In this document: piece by piece, positions 41,401 through 55,106 of the stretch | How positions within the stretch are numbered: position 1 is the stretch's first letter | How the letters are laid out: each line of letters begins with the position of its first letter | DNA from: Litchfieldella rifensis | GTDB lineage: Bacteria; Pseudomonadota; Gammaproteobacteria; Pseudomonadales; Halomonadaceae | Assembly (NCBI RefSeq): GCF_042646605.1 | Contig: NZ_JBHRUG010000048.1 | Coordinates: 310,001-374,000 of the forward strand | Length of the DNA: 64,000 nucleotides | Direction of reading: 5' to 3' | Notes under the pieces: generated by a model | The model's input: the letters and a program-made list of their open reading frames with translations, nothing else | The model's database searches: none | What the model was told of the DNA's origin: nothing | Translations under genes and position numbers: made by a program

Positions 41401-42321
41401 ATGCCACTCCGCAAGGAGGCTTTGACGGGCCAACTGGGCGATGCCGACCTACGTTTGCTGAGGATCTATAAAAAGGTGGTGGAGTGCGGTGGCTTCTCTG
41501 CCGCCGAGGTGGAGCTGAATATCAGCCGGGCCGCTATCAGTATGGCGATGAACGACCTGGAGACGCGGCTCGGTCTTCGGTTATGTCAGCGAGGGCGAAG
41601 TGGCTTTGCCTTGACCGATGAAGGCTCCGAGGTCTATGAGGCCACACAACAGCTGCTGGCCTCGGTGGAAGGTTTCCGCACCCGGGTCAACAGCCTACAT
41701 GCCTGGCTCAAGGGCGAGCTCAATATCGGCATCACCGACAACCTGGTGACCATGCCCCAAATGCATATCACCAATGCGCTCAGCGCGCTCAAGGAGCGCG
41801 GTCCGGATGTGCGCATCAACATCCGCATGATACCGCCCAGTGACATCGAGCTGGCTGTGCTCGATGGGCGCCTGCATACCGGTGTGGTACCAGCCCTCAA
41901 GACCTTGTCCGGGCTGAATTACCTCTCGCTATACGAGGAAACGTCGCAGCTGTATTGCGCCTCCGGTCATCCCCTGTTCGACGCCGAGGGAGTGACGGAG
42001 GAACAGTTGGCGAACTGCGACGCCGTGATACCCGCCTATGCTCAGACGCCAGAGATCAAGGCACAGCATGAGTCCCTCAAGTCTGCCGCCACAGCCACCG
42101 ATCGGGAAGGTATCGCCTTCCTGATCCTGTCCGACCGTTATATCGGTTACCTGCCGACTCACTATGCCGATAGGTGGGTGCGCGACGGCCGGATGCGCGC
42201 CCTGAACCCTGTCAGGTGGCACTATCTCACCCATTACAGCGCCATCACCCGCAAGGGAGCCCCGCCCAACCTGGTGCTGGAAAGCTATCTCGAGGAACTC
42301 GAGCGTCTAGTGAAGGGATAA
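41401..42321 (+). CDS. LysR-family regulator of the beta-alanine genes (probable)
   Basis: 306 residues, Shine-Dalgarno GGAGGAGG. HTH region: AAEVELNISRAAISMAMNDLE, in a sequence beginning DADLRLLRIYKKVVECGGFS. The effector domain (LNIGITDNLVTMPQMHITNA) is the usual two-lobed type. It is divergent from the transaminase and dehydrogenase genes, so it is the likely activator, perhaps responding to beta-alanine or the semialdehyde. It ends 3 bases before a carrier pseudogene on the other strand. Confidence 0.92.
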   Translation: MPLRKEALTGQLGDADLRLLRIYKKVVECGGFSAAEVELNISRAAISMAMNDLETRLGLRLCQRGRSGFALTDEGSEVYEATQQLLASVEGFRTRVNSLHAWLKGELNIGITDNLVTMPQMHITNALSALKERGPDVRINIRMIPPSDIELAVLDGRLHTGVVPALKTLSGLNYLSLYEETSQLYCASGHPLFDAEGVTEEQLANCDAVIPAYAQTPEIKAQHESLKSAATATDREGIAFLILSDRYIGYLPTHYADRWVRDGRMRALNPVRWHYLTHYSAITRKGAPPNLVLESYLEELERLVKG

Positions 42322-42324
42322 GTT

Positions 42325-42660
42325 CTACCCACTGTTAGACGCCCCGCCCGGCAAGACTGAGCGGGGCGAAAATAGGCCGAACTGGGCATAGAGCAGGCCA
42401 ATCACCGGGGATACCCAGCAGGCGATGGCCAGCGGGATGTACAGCAGTTTCTTGATATCCCCCTCGGCGACGCCGAGTGCCAGGGTGCTGACCACGAAGG
42501 CACCCCCCCGGCGTTCCACAGAATCAACGGTGCGATGAGAGTCCCTTCCGTCAGTGTGTGGGAATCCGCATACCCGACCCGCCGAAATGTGCAAGTATCC
42601 AGCCAATCCCGATCGCGACCATTGCGACTAAAGTTGCAGGGTTCTCGCATAAGTTATTGG
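42325..42660 (-). pseudogene. Decayed C-terminal end of an NhaC-family carrier
   Basis: Pieces in three minus-strand frames read as membrane carrier. One has LVAMVAIGIGWILAHFGGSG, the next HTLTEGTLIAPLILWNAGG and the last AFVVSTLALGVAEGDIKKLL then YIPLAIACWVSPVIGLLYAQ. The second and third join across a frameshift near 42510 and match GGTLVSPLIPWNVGGAFVAG ... YAPVAFACWMSLLFGLLW of the intact carrier at 23096-24586. Nothing upstream encodes the rest. It is a frameshifted, truncated relic, distinct in sequence from the intact copy. Confidence 0.8.
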
Positions 42661-43014
42661 TAATAAATAATATTTTTCATTTCGGCGCGGTGATTGCTGA
42701 ATGCTGAGGGTCGATGCGTCCCACGAGACGCGCGACGTTCACCATCACAACCGCATTCAGGAGAACCACCATGCGAAACGTCACCTCAACGCCTGGGGCG
42801 TCGACGACAAGGCCGTGGCAGCCAATCGCCGCTGACCGTCCGTCTATCGTCAATGTCTCCTATATTGCCTAATAGGCTTATTGAGCCGAGTGCGGCGTAA
42901 AGGGAATTGTGGCTCGGCCAGTGAACCGGTCTGGCAGCAGTTCGAGAAGGCGATCGGTAAAGCGGTCATCGATGCCTCTGTCGCCGCGAGTGAAAGCGAG
43001 AAGAGGCAAAGCAC
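42661..43014. other. Gene-poor stretch before maeB; only doubtful short frames
   Basis: The first part is AT-rich and may hold a promoter. A 44-codon plus-strand frame (42701-42835) ends HLNAWGVDDKAVAANRR; an overlapping 33-codon frame (42771-42872, MRNVTSTPGAS) has AGGAGAA in front. Neither resembles a known protein, and the region adjoins the carrier relic, so both may be debris. The last ~115 bases are open in a frame reading EPVWQQFEKAIGKAVIDAS, again unplaced. No terminator or riboswitch was recognised. Confidence 0.4.
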
Positions 43015-45285
<2,271 letters not shown>

Positions 45286-45321
45286 CGAAAACAACTCCGA
45301 CCCAACCAAGGGAGACGATCC

Positions 45322-47991
<2,670 letters not shown>

Positions 47992-48008
47992 GCCGGAGGA
48001 GAAGAACA

Positions 48009-49259
48009 GTGGCCATCCAAGAAATCAAGGTACCGGACATCGGCGACTTCACCGATGTCCCGATCATCGAAATCCACGTCCAGGCCGGCGACAGCGTGCA
48101 GGTCGAGGACCCGCTGATCACCGTGGAGTCCGACAAGGCCTCGATGGACGTGCCCGCCCCCCAGGCCGGCACCATCCAGGAGGTCAAGGTCAAGGTCGGT
48201 GACACGGTCTCCGAGGGCAGCCCGATACTGCTGCTGGAGAGCGGAGAGGGAGAAAAGACCGCGGCTCCCGCCAGGGAAGAAGCGAAGACACCGCAACCGG
48301 CGGCTGCCCCCTCCAGCGCACCGTCGACCGGCCAGATTGCGGATTTCAGCCGGGTTCACGCCAGTCCCTCGGCTCGCCGCGTGGCCCGCGAACTGGAGGT
48401 GGATTTGACCCGAGTGCCGCCGACCGGCCTCAAGGGCCGGGTCACCAAGGAGGACATCCAGGCCTTCGCCAAGGGTGGCACCCCGACGGCGGCCACGGCC
48501 GGCGCTCCGACCGCCGGGGAGGGCATGGATCTGCTGCCCTGGCCCAAGGTCGACTTCAGCAAGTTCGGTCCGGTGGAGACCCAGCCGCTGTCGCGCATCA
48601 AGAAGATCTCCGGCGCCAACCTGCATCGCAACTGGGTGAGGATTCCCCACGTCACCAACCACGACGAGGCCGACATCACCGACCTGGAGGCCTTCCGGGT
48701 GCAGTTCAACAAGGCCAACGAGAAGGCGGGTATCAAGGTCAGCATGCTGGCGTTCATGATCAAGGCCGCGGTCGCCTCCTTGAAGCAGTTCCCCGAGTTC
48801 AACGCCTCGCTGGACGGCGACCAACTGATCCTCAAGCAGTACTACCACATCGGCTTCGCCGCCGACACGCCCAACGGCCTGGTGGTACCGGTGATCCGCG
48901 ATGCGGACCAGAAAGGCGTGGTCGAGATCGCCCAGGAAATGGGGGCGCTGGCCAAGCTGGCCCGCGACGGCAAGCTCAAGCCCGACCAGATGCAGGGCGG
49001 CTGTTTCACCATCTCCTCGCTCGGCGGGATCGGCGGGCTGTATTTCACGCCCATCATCAATGCCCCCGAAGTGGCCATCATGGGCGTGTGTCGCTCCTTC
49101 TGGAAGCAGGTCTCGCCGGACGGCAAGCAGTCGGACTGGCGGTTCATGCTGCCCCTGTCGTTGTCCTGGGATCACCGGGTGATCGACGGCGCCGCCGCGG
49201 CCCGTTTCAACGTCCATTTCGCCAACCTGCTCGCCGACATGCGGCGCATCATCATGTGA
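48009..49259 (+). CDS. aceF: Pyruvate dehydrogenase E2 (dihydrolipoyl acetyltransferase), one lipoyl domain
   Basis: 416 residues from a GTG start at 48009, preceded by GGAGGAG at good spacing. One lipoyl domain (1-~80, lipoyl Lys43 in ESDKASMDVPAP), an Ala/Pro linker, the peripheral-subunit-binding domain (SPSARRVARELEVDL, GLKGRVTKEDIQAF), a second linker, then the catalytic domain with SLSWDHRVIDGAAAARF (His and Asp of the active site). E. coli AceF has three lipoyl domains; here two more sit on the E3 gene product instead. Confidence 0.95.
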   Translation: MAIQEIKVPDIGDFTDVPIIEIHVQAGDSVQVEDPLITVESDKASMDVPAPQAGTIQEVKVKVGDTVSEGSPILLLESGEGEKTAAPAREEAKTPQPAAAPSSAPSTGQIADFSRVHASPSARRVARELEVDLTRVPPTGLKGRVTKEDIQAFAKGGTPTAATAGAPTAGEGMDLLPWPKVDFSKFGPVETQPLSRIKKISGANLHRNWVRIPHVTNHDEADITDLEAFRVQFNKANEKAGIKVSMLAFMIKAAVASLKQFPEFNASLDGDQLILKQYYHIGFAADTPNGLVVPVIRDADQKGVVEIAQEMGALAKLARDGKLKPDQMQGGCFTISSLGGIGGLYFTPIINAPEVAIMGVCRSFWKQVSPDGKQSDWRFMLPLSLSWDHRVIDGAAAARFNVHFANLLADMRRIIM

Positions 49260-49271
49260 GGAATCGACGAC

Positions 49272-51380
49272 ATGGCCAATGCAATCGAAGTCAAGGTGCC
49301 CGATATCGGCGATTTCAAGGACGTCGAGATCATCGAGGTGCTGGTCAAGCCGGGCCAAGCGATCGACATCGAAACCCCGCTGATCACCCTGGAGACCGAC
49401 AAGGCCTCCATGGACGTGCCGTCCCCGGTGTCGGGCACGGTCGGAGAGCTCAAGGTCAAGGAAGGGGACAAGGTCTCCGAAGGCTCGACCATTCTGCTGC
49501 TGGAACCGGCCGAGACCGGCTCCCGGGTGGCCGGCCGCGACCCGCATCCCGCGGTGCATGAAAAAGGGGTTGGCTCAGCGGCGCCCGGTGATGCCGGCGG
49601 GGGTTATGGCGGTGGCAGCCTGGAAGAGGTTCGGGTGCCGGACATCGGCGATTTCAAGGACGTCCCGGTGATCGAAGTGCTGGTGCGACCCGGCGATACG
49701 ATCCGTGCCGAGGACCCGCTGATCACCGTGGAGTCCGACAAGGCCTCCATGGACGTGCCCGCGCCCAAGGCGGGCAAGGTCGCCGAAGTGCTGCTGTCAG
49801 TTGGCGACAGGGTCTCGGAAGGCTCGGCGATTCTGGTGCTGGAAGCGGAAGGGGCGGCCCATGCAGCCCCACCCGCTCCCGCCCAGGGTGCGCAGGAGCG
49901 GGCAGCTGCCCCTGCGCCTACGGCGGCTAGCTATACCGGCGGCGCCGATCTCGAGTGCGAGATGCTGGTGCTCGGCGCCGGGCCGGGCGGCTACTCGGCC
50001 GCCTTCCGGGCCGCCGACCTGGGGATGAAGACCGTGCTGGTGGAGCGCTATGCCAGCCTCGGCGGGGTGTGCCTGAACGTCGGCTGCATCCCCTCCAAGG
50101 CGCTGCTGCATGTCGCGGCGGTCACCGACGCGGCCACTGCCATGGCCGATCACGGCATTGCCTTCGGCAAGCCGAAAATCGACCTCGACAAGCTGCGCGG
50201 CTGGAAGGAACAGGTCGTCGGCAAGCTCACCGGGGGGCTGGCCGGCATGGCCAAGGCACGCAAGGTCGACGTTGTCCGCGGGGTCGGGACCTTCCTCGAC
50301 CCGCATCACCTGGAAGTTGCCCTGACCCGCGGCGACGGCCAGGAGCAGACCGGCGACAAGCAGGTGGTGAGGTTCGGCAAGTGCATCATCGCCGCCGGTT
50401 CGCAGTCGGTGACACTGCCCTTCATTCCCGACGATCCGCGGGTGGTCGACTCCACCGGCGCCCTGGAACTGACCTCCCTCCCCAAGCGCATGCTGGTCAT
50501 CGGCGGCGGCATCATCGGCCTGGAGATGGCCACGGTCTACTCCACCCTGGGCACGCGCATCGACGTGGTCGAGATGCTCGACGGGCTGATGACCGGTGCC
50601 GACCGCGATCTGGTCAAGGTCTGGGAGAAGGTCAACACGCCGCGCTTCGACAGGGTGATGCTCAAGACCCGGACCACCGCCGTGAAAGCCCAGAAGAACG
50701 GCCTCAAGGTCAGCTTCGAGGGCGACAACGCCCCCGCCGAGCCGCAGCTGTATGACATGATCCTGCAATCGGTCGGGCGCAGCCCCAACGGCCACAAGAT
50801 CGGTGCCGAGAACGCCGGCGTGGCGGTCGACGAACGCGGCTTCATCGCCACCGACAAGCAGATGCGCACCAACGTCGGGCACATCTTCGCCATCGGCGAC
50901 ATCATCGGCCAGCCGATGCTGGCCCACAAGGCGGTCCACGAGGCGCATGTCGCCGCCGAGGCCGCCGCCGGGCACAAGAGCTTCCTCGATGCCCGCCAGA
51001 TCCCCTCGGTGGCCTACACCGATCCGGAAGTCGCCTGGGCCGGCAAGACCGAGACCGAATGCAAGGCCGAGGGCATCAACTACGGCAAGGCGGTATTCCC
51101 CTGGGCAGCCTCCGGTCGGGCCATCGCCAACGGCCGCGACGAAGGTTTCACCAAGTTGATCTTCGACGAGGAGACCCATCGCATCATCGGTGGCGCCATC
51201 GTTGGCACCCAGGCGGGGGATCTGATCAGCGAACTGTGCCTGGCCATCGAGATGGGTTGCGACCCGGTCGACATCGGCAAGACCATCCATCCTCACCCGA
51301 CCCTGGGCGAATCGGTCGGCATGGCCGCCGAGCTGTTCGAAGGGGTGTGCACCGATCTGCCGCCGCAGAAGAAGCGATAG
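49272..51380 (+). CDS. lpd: Dihydrolipoamide dehydrogenase (E3) with two N-terminal lipoyl domains
   Basis: 702 residues, against ~475 for plain E3. Two lipoyl domains come first: residues 1-80 (Lys44 in ETDKASMDVPSP) and ~117-193 (Lys157 in ESDKASMDVPAP), each followed by a Gly/Ala/Pro linker. The FAD/NAD oxidoreductase starts at ~227 with LVLGAGPGGYSAAF, the redox-active Cys267/Cys272 pair (GVCLNVGCIPSK), FAIGDIIGQPMLAHKA and the C-terminal HPHPTLGES. It reoxidises dihydrolipoamide in the PDH complex. Lipoyl-E3 fusions are known, usually with one lipoyl domain; two is notable. It lies 12 bases after aceF. Confidence 0.96.
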   Translation: MANAIEVKVPDIGDFKDVEIIEVLVKPGQAIDIETPLITLETDKASMDVPSPVSGTVGELKVKEGDKVSEGSTILLLEPAETGSRVAGRDPHPAVHEKGVGSAAPGDAGGGYGGGSLEEVRVPDIGDFKDVPVIEVLVRPGDTIRAEDPLITVESDKASMDVPAPKAGKVAEVLLSVGDRVSEGSAILVLEAEGAAHAAPPAPAQGAQERAAAPAPTAASYTGGADLECEMLVLGAGPGGYSAAFRAADLGMKTVLVERYASLGGVCLNVGCIPSKALLHVAAVTDAATAMADHGIAFGKPKIDLDKLRGWKEQVVGKLTGGLAGMAKARKVDVVRGVGTFLDPHHLEVALTRGDGQEQTGDKQVVRFGKCIIAAGSQSVTLPFIPDDPRVVDSTGALELTSLPKRMLVIGGGIIGLEMATVYSTLGTRIDVVEMLDGLMTGADRDLVKVWEKVNTPRFDRVMLKTRTTAVKAQKNGLKVSFEGDNAPAEPQLYDMILQSVGRSPNGHKIGAENAGVAVDERGFIATDKQMRTNVGHIFAIGDIIGQPMLAHKAVHEAHVAAEAAAGHKSFLDARQIPSVAYTDPEVAWAGKTETECKAEGINYGKAVFPWAASGRAIANGRDEGFTKLIFDEETHRIIGGAIVGTQAGDLISELCLAIEMGCDPVDIGKTIHPHPTLGESVGMAAELFEGVCTDLPPQKKR

Positions 51381-51494
51381 GGAGGATACCAGCGGGCTGC
51401 TGATGCCGCCGTGCTCAGGCTACTGCCCGACATCAGCCGTCAACCTGGAACTGCTGACCATCAATGAAGGCAAACAACGGGGGAGGACATAAAA

Positions 51495-53102
51495 ATGGCC
51501 GAACAACCTCGCCAGCAAGAAGGGCACGATGATTCATCCGGCGGGCGATCCGCGAAAATGACGTGGGGCCTGCGCGCCTTCGGGTTGATCGTGGCGTTGG
51601 TGGTGTGGATCGCCATGGGGTTCTCCGAGGGACTGTCGTCGGACGCGCGCTGGGTCGCGACGATCGCCACCCTGATGGCAATCTGGTGGATGACCGAGGC
51701 GATCCCGCTTTCGGCTACGGCTCTTTTGCCGATCGTGTTGATCCCGATGTTGACGGCGCGCACCGTGGGTGAGGCCACGGCGCCCTACGCCAGCTCCATC
51801 GTGTTTCTTTTCCTCGGCGGCTTCTTGATTGCCATCGCGATGGAGAAGTGGAACCTTCACCGCCGGATCGCGCTGTTGACGCTCGCTCGGGTCGGGGTCG
51901 AGCCCAAGCGGATCGTGCTCGGCATGATGCTCGCCACGGGCTTCCTGTCGATGTGGGTCTCGAACACCGCGACGACGCTGATGATGCTGCCGATCGGGCT
52001 GTCCGTGCTCCGTCTGGTGGCGGAGCGTAGCGGCGAGTCCGCGGAAACGGTCGCCCCCGGCCACGACCCCGCAGGCCACGCGCACGACCACCACCGGGCC
52101 GGCCACGTGGACTTCATCTTCGACGACAACATCCAGCGGTTCGGTGTTTGCCTGCTCCTCGCGATCGCCTGGTCGGCGAGCATGGGCGGCCTCGGTACCC
52201 TACTCGGTAGCCCGCCGAATGCCATTGTCGCCGGCTACGCCGCTGATGAGCTGGGCCGTACCATCGGCTTCCTCGAGTGGATGCTGCTCGGCGTGCCGCT
52301 GGGCCTTACCTTCATTCTGGTGGGCTGGGTGCTGATGACCCGTGTGCTCTACCGGTTCAAGGTCGCGGAAATTCCCGGTGGCAAGGAGATGATCGACGGC
52401 GAGATCCACAAGCTCGGCCCGTTCAGTCAGGGCGAGAAGATGGTGACAATCGTCTTCTGCTCGGCGGCGTTCCTGTGGGTCGTGCCCGGGCTGCTGGCCA
52501 ATATCCCGGGGGTGGGTGAGCGGCTGGGGCCGCTCGGTGAGCTCAACGACACCGCCATCGCCGTCGCCGCCGGCATCGCGATGTTCATCCTGCCCGGGAG
52601 AGGCCGGAACGAGGCGGTTCTGAACTGGCAGGATGCCGAGGACGGGCTGCCCTGGGGCGTATTGCTGCTGTTCGGCGGTGGTCTGAGCCTCGCCGGCGCG
52701 GTGGCAGCGACCGGCCTGGACGGCTGGTTCGGCGAGCAAATTACCGGGTTGCAGGTGTTGCCGATCGTGCTGCTGGTCGCCGCCGTGACCACGATCGTGC
52801 TTTTCCTCACGGAGGTGACCAGCAACACGGCGACGGCCGCGACCTTCATCCCCGTCCTAGGGGGCGTCGCGGTCGGCATCGGCGCCGACGCGATGACGCT
52901 GCTCATCCCGGCGGCCTTCGCCGCGACCTGCGCCTTCATGCTGCCGGTCGGCACGCCGCCGAACGCTATCGTCTTCGGCACCGGCGCGGTCACCATCGGC
53001 CAGATGGCGCGTGGTGGGGTCATTCTCAACGTCATCGGGATCGTCTTGATCACCGCCTTCTGCTATATGCTCGGCGGCTTCGCCCTCGGACTGCAATTCT
53101 GA
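51495..53102 (+). CDS. DASS-family (SLC13-like) Na+/dicarboxylate carrier
   Basis: 535 residues, about 11-12 membrane helices; Shine-Dalgarno GGGGGAGGA. The paired substrate/Na+ motifs of the family are present in both halves: MWVSNTATTLMMLP with GSPPNAIVAG, and TEVTSNTATAATFIP with GTPPNAIVFG. A cytosolic or loop insert near residue 190 is His-rich (GHDPAGHAHDHHRAGH). It should import succinate, malate or similar carboxylates with Na+. It lies 114 bases after the E3 gene on the same strand, which supports a malate-to-acetyl-CoA role for the cluster. Confidence 0.93.
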   Translation: MAEQPRQQEGHDDSSGGRSAKMTWGLRAFGLIVALVVWIAMGFSEGLSSDARWVATIATLMAIWWMTEAIPLSATALLPIVLIPMLTARTVGEATAPYASSIVFLFLGGFLIAIAMEKWNLHRRIALLTLARVGVEPKRIVLGMMLATGFLSMWVSNTATTLMMLPIGLSVLRLVAERSGESAETVAPGHDPAGHAHDHHRAGHVDFIFDDNIQRFGVCLLLAIAWSASMGGLGTLLGSPPNAIVAGYAADELGRTIGFLEWMLLGVPLGLTFILVGWVLMTRVLYRFKVAEIPGGKEMIDGEIHKLGPFSQGEKMVTIVFCSAAFLWVVPGLLANIPGVGERLGPLGELNDTAIAVAAGIAMFILPGRGRNEAVLNWQDAEDGLPWGVLLLFGGGLSLAGAVAATGLDGWFGEQITGLQVLPIVLLVAAVTTIVLFLTEVTSNTATAATFIPVLGGVAVGIGADAMTLLIPAAFAATCAFMLPVGTPPNAIVFGTGAVTIGQMARGGVILNVIGIVLITAFCYMLGGFALGLQF

Positions 53103-53209
53103 TCCCCCGGCGGTGGGCGGTGCCGCGCCGCCATGAACACCGCCTGGCAACGCTCGCACAGTCGCCGATCCACCGACTTTGCCCTAGCCGAAGTGAGGTG
53201 TGATAAGCC

Positions 53210-53824
53210 CTACTCCTCGGTATCCAGTGAAATGGATTGCATATAACGCCAAAGCTGCCGGGCCTGCGGGTTGTTGCTGTCGCACAGCCCAGCGGCAACG
53301 CCGGCCTGGTCTTCCTGCGATCGATGCTGGCCGAGTTTGGCCTTGCCGTGGATCTCGTGGATACGAATCCTGAAGCCGACGATGGCGGGAAGCAGTTTGT
53401 CCCGCAAGGCATCGCTCAACGTCTCGGGATCGTCGAGTAGTGCGGGTTCGTACTTGGCCAGCGTCTTATCGAGGATCTCGTGCGTGACAGACGAATCGAG
53501 CAGTTCGAGCGTGCCCTCGATGTGTACGACCGCGTAGTTCCAGGTCGGCACCGCCGGTTTCTGGGCATACCAGGTGGGAGAGATATAGGCATGGGGGCCG
53601 TTGAAGATCGTCAGCACTCTCTGACCGTCCAGGCCTCTCCAATGAGGATTGGCCCGGGCGAGGTGGCCGTACAGAGTGCCATGCTCCCCTTCATTGCGAT
53701 TCAGCAGGAAGGGCAGATGGGTGGCCTGTAGTCCCTCACTGACGAGGACACCAAAGCTGAATTCTTCGATGAGAGCGAGAGCTTGTTCCTGGCGCATCGC
53801 CATGGAGGGTGGAATGTGCGTCAT
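53210..53824 (-). CDS. PaiB-like FMN-binding family protein
   Basis: 204 residues. PaiB-family signs: MTHIPPSMAMRQEQALALIE, TLYGHLARANPHWRGLDG, HAYISPTWYAQKPAVPTWNY and the C-terminal IHEIHGKAKLGQHRSQED. In Bacillus PaiB acts with the polyamine acetyltransferase PaiA and was described as a negative regulator; the fold binds FMN or haem. It overlaps the upstream GNAT gene by ATGA, making a three-gene unit with two acetyltransferases. No DNA-binding domain is visible, so a direct regulator role is doubtful. The 107-bp gap to the convergent carrier gene has only a weak hairpin. Confidence 0.9.
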   Translation of the reverse strand: MTHIPPSMAMRQEQALALIEEFSFGVLVSEGLQATHLPFLLNRNEGEHGTLYGHLARANPHWRGLDGQRVLTIFNGPHAYISPTWYAQKPAVPTWNYAVVHIEGTLELLDSSVTHEILDKTLAKYEPALLDDPETLSDALRDKLLPAIVGFRIRIHEIHGKAKLGQHRSQEDQAGVAAGLCDSNNPQARQLWRYMQSISLDTEE

Positions 53825-54552
53825 GTCAAAACCTCATGGGTCAAGGTGGAGAGCGCCGTGCGCTGGCGGCCGCGGTCATCGAAGTTGTCCGGTGACAGCC
53901 AGCGAGTGAAGGCGTTCTCCCGCGCGGGCCATTCGCGGTCGAGTATCGAGAACCAGGCGGTATCGCGATTGCGCCCAGCCACCACACGATGCTGGCGGAA
54001 GATCCCTTCGAAGCGGAAACCCAGTCGCTCGGCGGCGCGCCGCGAGGGAGCATTGAGCGCGTCGCACTTCCATTCGTAGCGCCGGTAGCCGAGCGCGAAG
54101 GCATGACGCATCATCAGCATCATCGCCTCGGTGGCGGCTGGGGTGCGCTTGAGGCGCGGCGTGAAGTGCAGGTGGCCGACCTCGATCGAGCCCTGTTCGG
54201 GGTCGATACGTAGGTAGGCGGCCACGCCCAGCGCCTGTCCGCTACCATTCTCGACGATGGCATAGAAGCTTGGATCGCGACTGGCCGCACGTCCGACCAG
54301 CCAGTCGCGGTATTGGGCGGTATTCTCGAAAGGGCGACCGCCCAGGTAGGTCCAACGTTCCTCCAGGCCCTCGCCGGGCGTAGCGCTCGGTTCGAGAAAG
54401 GCCGCATGCAGGTCGTTGGCGTGGCGGTCGACGTCGAGCGGCTCGACCCGTACCAGACGTCCCGACAGGGGCTCGGGTTCGGGGAAGACGGCGCCTCGCC
54501 AGTCCGCTACCTGCTTGCCAACGGGTTGGCCGTAGGCGTTCGTTTCCGTCAT
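53821..54552 (-). CDS. GNAT acetyltransferase, RimJ/RimL type
   Basis: 243 residues from MTETNAYGQPVGKQVADWRG, Shine-Dalgarno GAGGAGTG; the frame is open far upstream but overlaps the previous gene. The RimJ/RimL-like pattern is RLVRVEPLDVDRHANDL, then QGSIEVGHLHFTPRLKRTPA (acetyl-CoA site with ATEAMMLMM), and NAPSRRAAERLGFRFEGIFR. The substrate could be a protein N-terminus, a small amine or an antibiotic. Start and stop overlap its neighbours by four bases (ATGA), so it is made together with the small GNAT and the PaiB-like protein. Confidence 0.92.
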   Translation of the reverse strand: MTETNAYGQPVGKQVADWRGAVFPEPEPLSGRLVRVEPLDVDRHANDLHAAFLEPSATPGEGLEERWTYLGGRPFENTAQYRDWLVGRAASRDPSFYAIVENGSGQALGVAAYLRIDPEQGSIEVGHLHFTPRLKRTPAATEAMMLMMRHAFALGYRRYEWKCDALNAPSRRAAERLGFRFEGIFRQHRVVAGRNRDTAWFSILDREWPARENAFTRWLSPDNFDDRGRQRTALSTLTHEVLT

Positions 54553-55022
54553 GGGGAACACTCCTCGAGGACCTTGCCGTCCACCGTCAGCGCATAGTGA
54601 TGGAACACCGTATCTCGCCGCCAGCCCAGCGACTCGTACAACCGTTGGGCGGCATGATTCTCGATCTGGGTGGCCAGCTTCAGCTGCCTGACCCCGTTGT
54701 CCAGAGCCAGGTCGCGGGCGGCGGTCATCAGTGCCCGGCCAATGCCACGTTGGCGCGCGTGGGACGCAACGAAAAGGTCGTTGAGCAGCCATAACGGGGC
54801 CAGGCGTACGGTGGAGAAAAGCGGATAGAGCTGCACGAAACCCAGCAGATCACTCCCTTCGTCCTCGTAGACCAGCAGATGGGAGTCGCCCAACCCCAGG
54901 CGACGTGCCAGGAAATGGCGCGCGCCGGCGGGGTCCGAAGGTTGGCCGTAGAACACTCGGTAGCCGTCGAGCAGTTCACCGAGGGCTTCGATATCGCTCA
55001 GCTTGGCATGACGCACTGACAT
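54549..55022 (-). CDS. Small GNAT acetyltransferase
   Basis: 157 residues from MSVRHAKLSDIEALGELLDG with AGGAGG in front. The GNAT core is plain: LLVYEDEGSDLLGFVQLYPL, NDLFVASHARQRGIGRALM (acetyl-CoA pyrophosphate loop RQRGIGRA), then ENHAAQRLYESLGWRRD. By context with a PaiB-like gene it may acetylate a polyamine or other amine, but its motifs do not prove this. It is first in the minus-strand three-gene unit and divergent from the MocR gene across 84 bases. Confidence 0.92.
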   Translation of the reverse strand: MSVRHAKLSDIEALGELLDGYRVFYGQPSDPAGARHFLARRLGLGDSHLLVYEDEGSDLLGFVQLYPLFSTVRLAPLWLLNDLFVASHARQRGIGRALMTAARDLALDNGVRQLKLATQIENHAAQRLYESLGWRRDTVFHHYALTVDGKVLEECSP

Positions 55023-55069
55023 GGGAAGGTCCTCCTGGGGGGGGTGACACCCGCCCAGTTTGGCGGCAT

Positions 55070-55100
55070 ATTGGTTCCTGGATAAGAGCCAATTCCTGGA
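55070..55100. promoter_or_regulatory. Candidate MocR operator in the GNAT/MocR divergent gap
   Basis: ATTGG (55070-55074) and CCAAT (55089-55093) form a dyad around 14 bases, and TTCCTGGA repeats directly at 55075-55082 and 55093-55100 (18-base period). Direct repeats plus a dyad are what studied MocR proteins bind. Upstream (55023-55069) nothing else was recognised. Confidence 0.5.
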
Positions 55101-55106
55101 GAAATC

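Noticed and set aside
42701..42872. Two short overlapping frames as small-protein genes
   Set aside because: No conserved features, and they lie in degraded sequence beside a pseudogene; left as doubtful.
53109..53144. GGCGGTG/CACCGCC hairpin between the DASS carrier and PaiB-like gene as a terminator
   Set aside because: Only 7 bp, 15-base loop and no T-run; alternative pairings compete.
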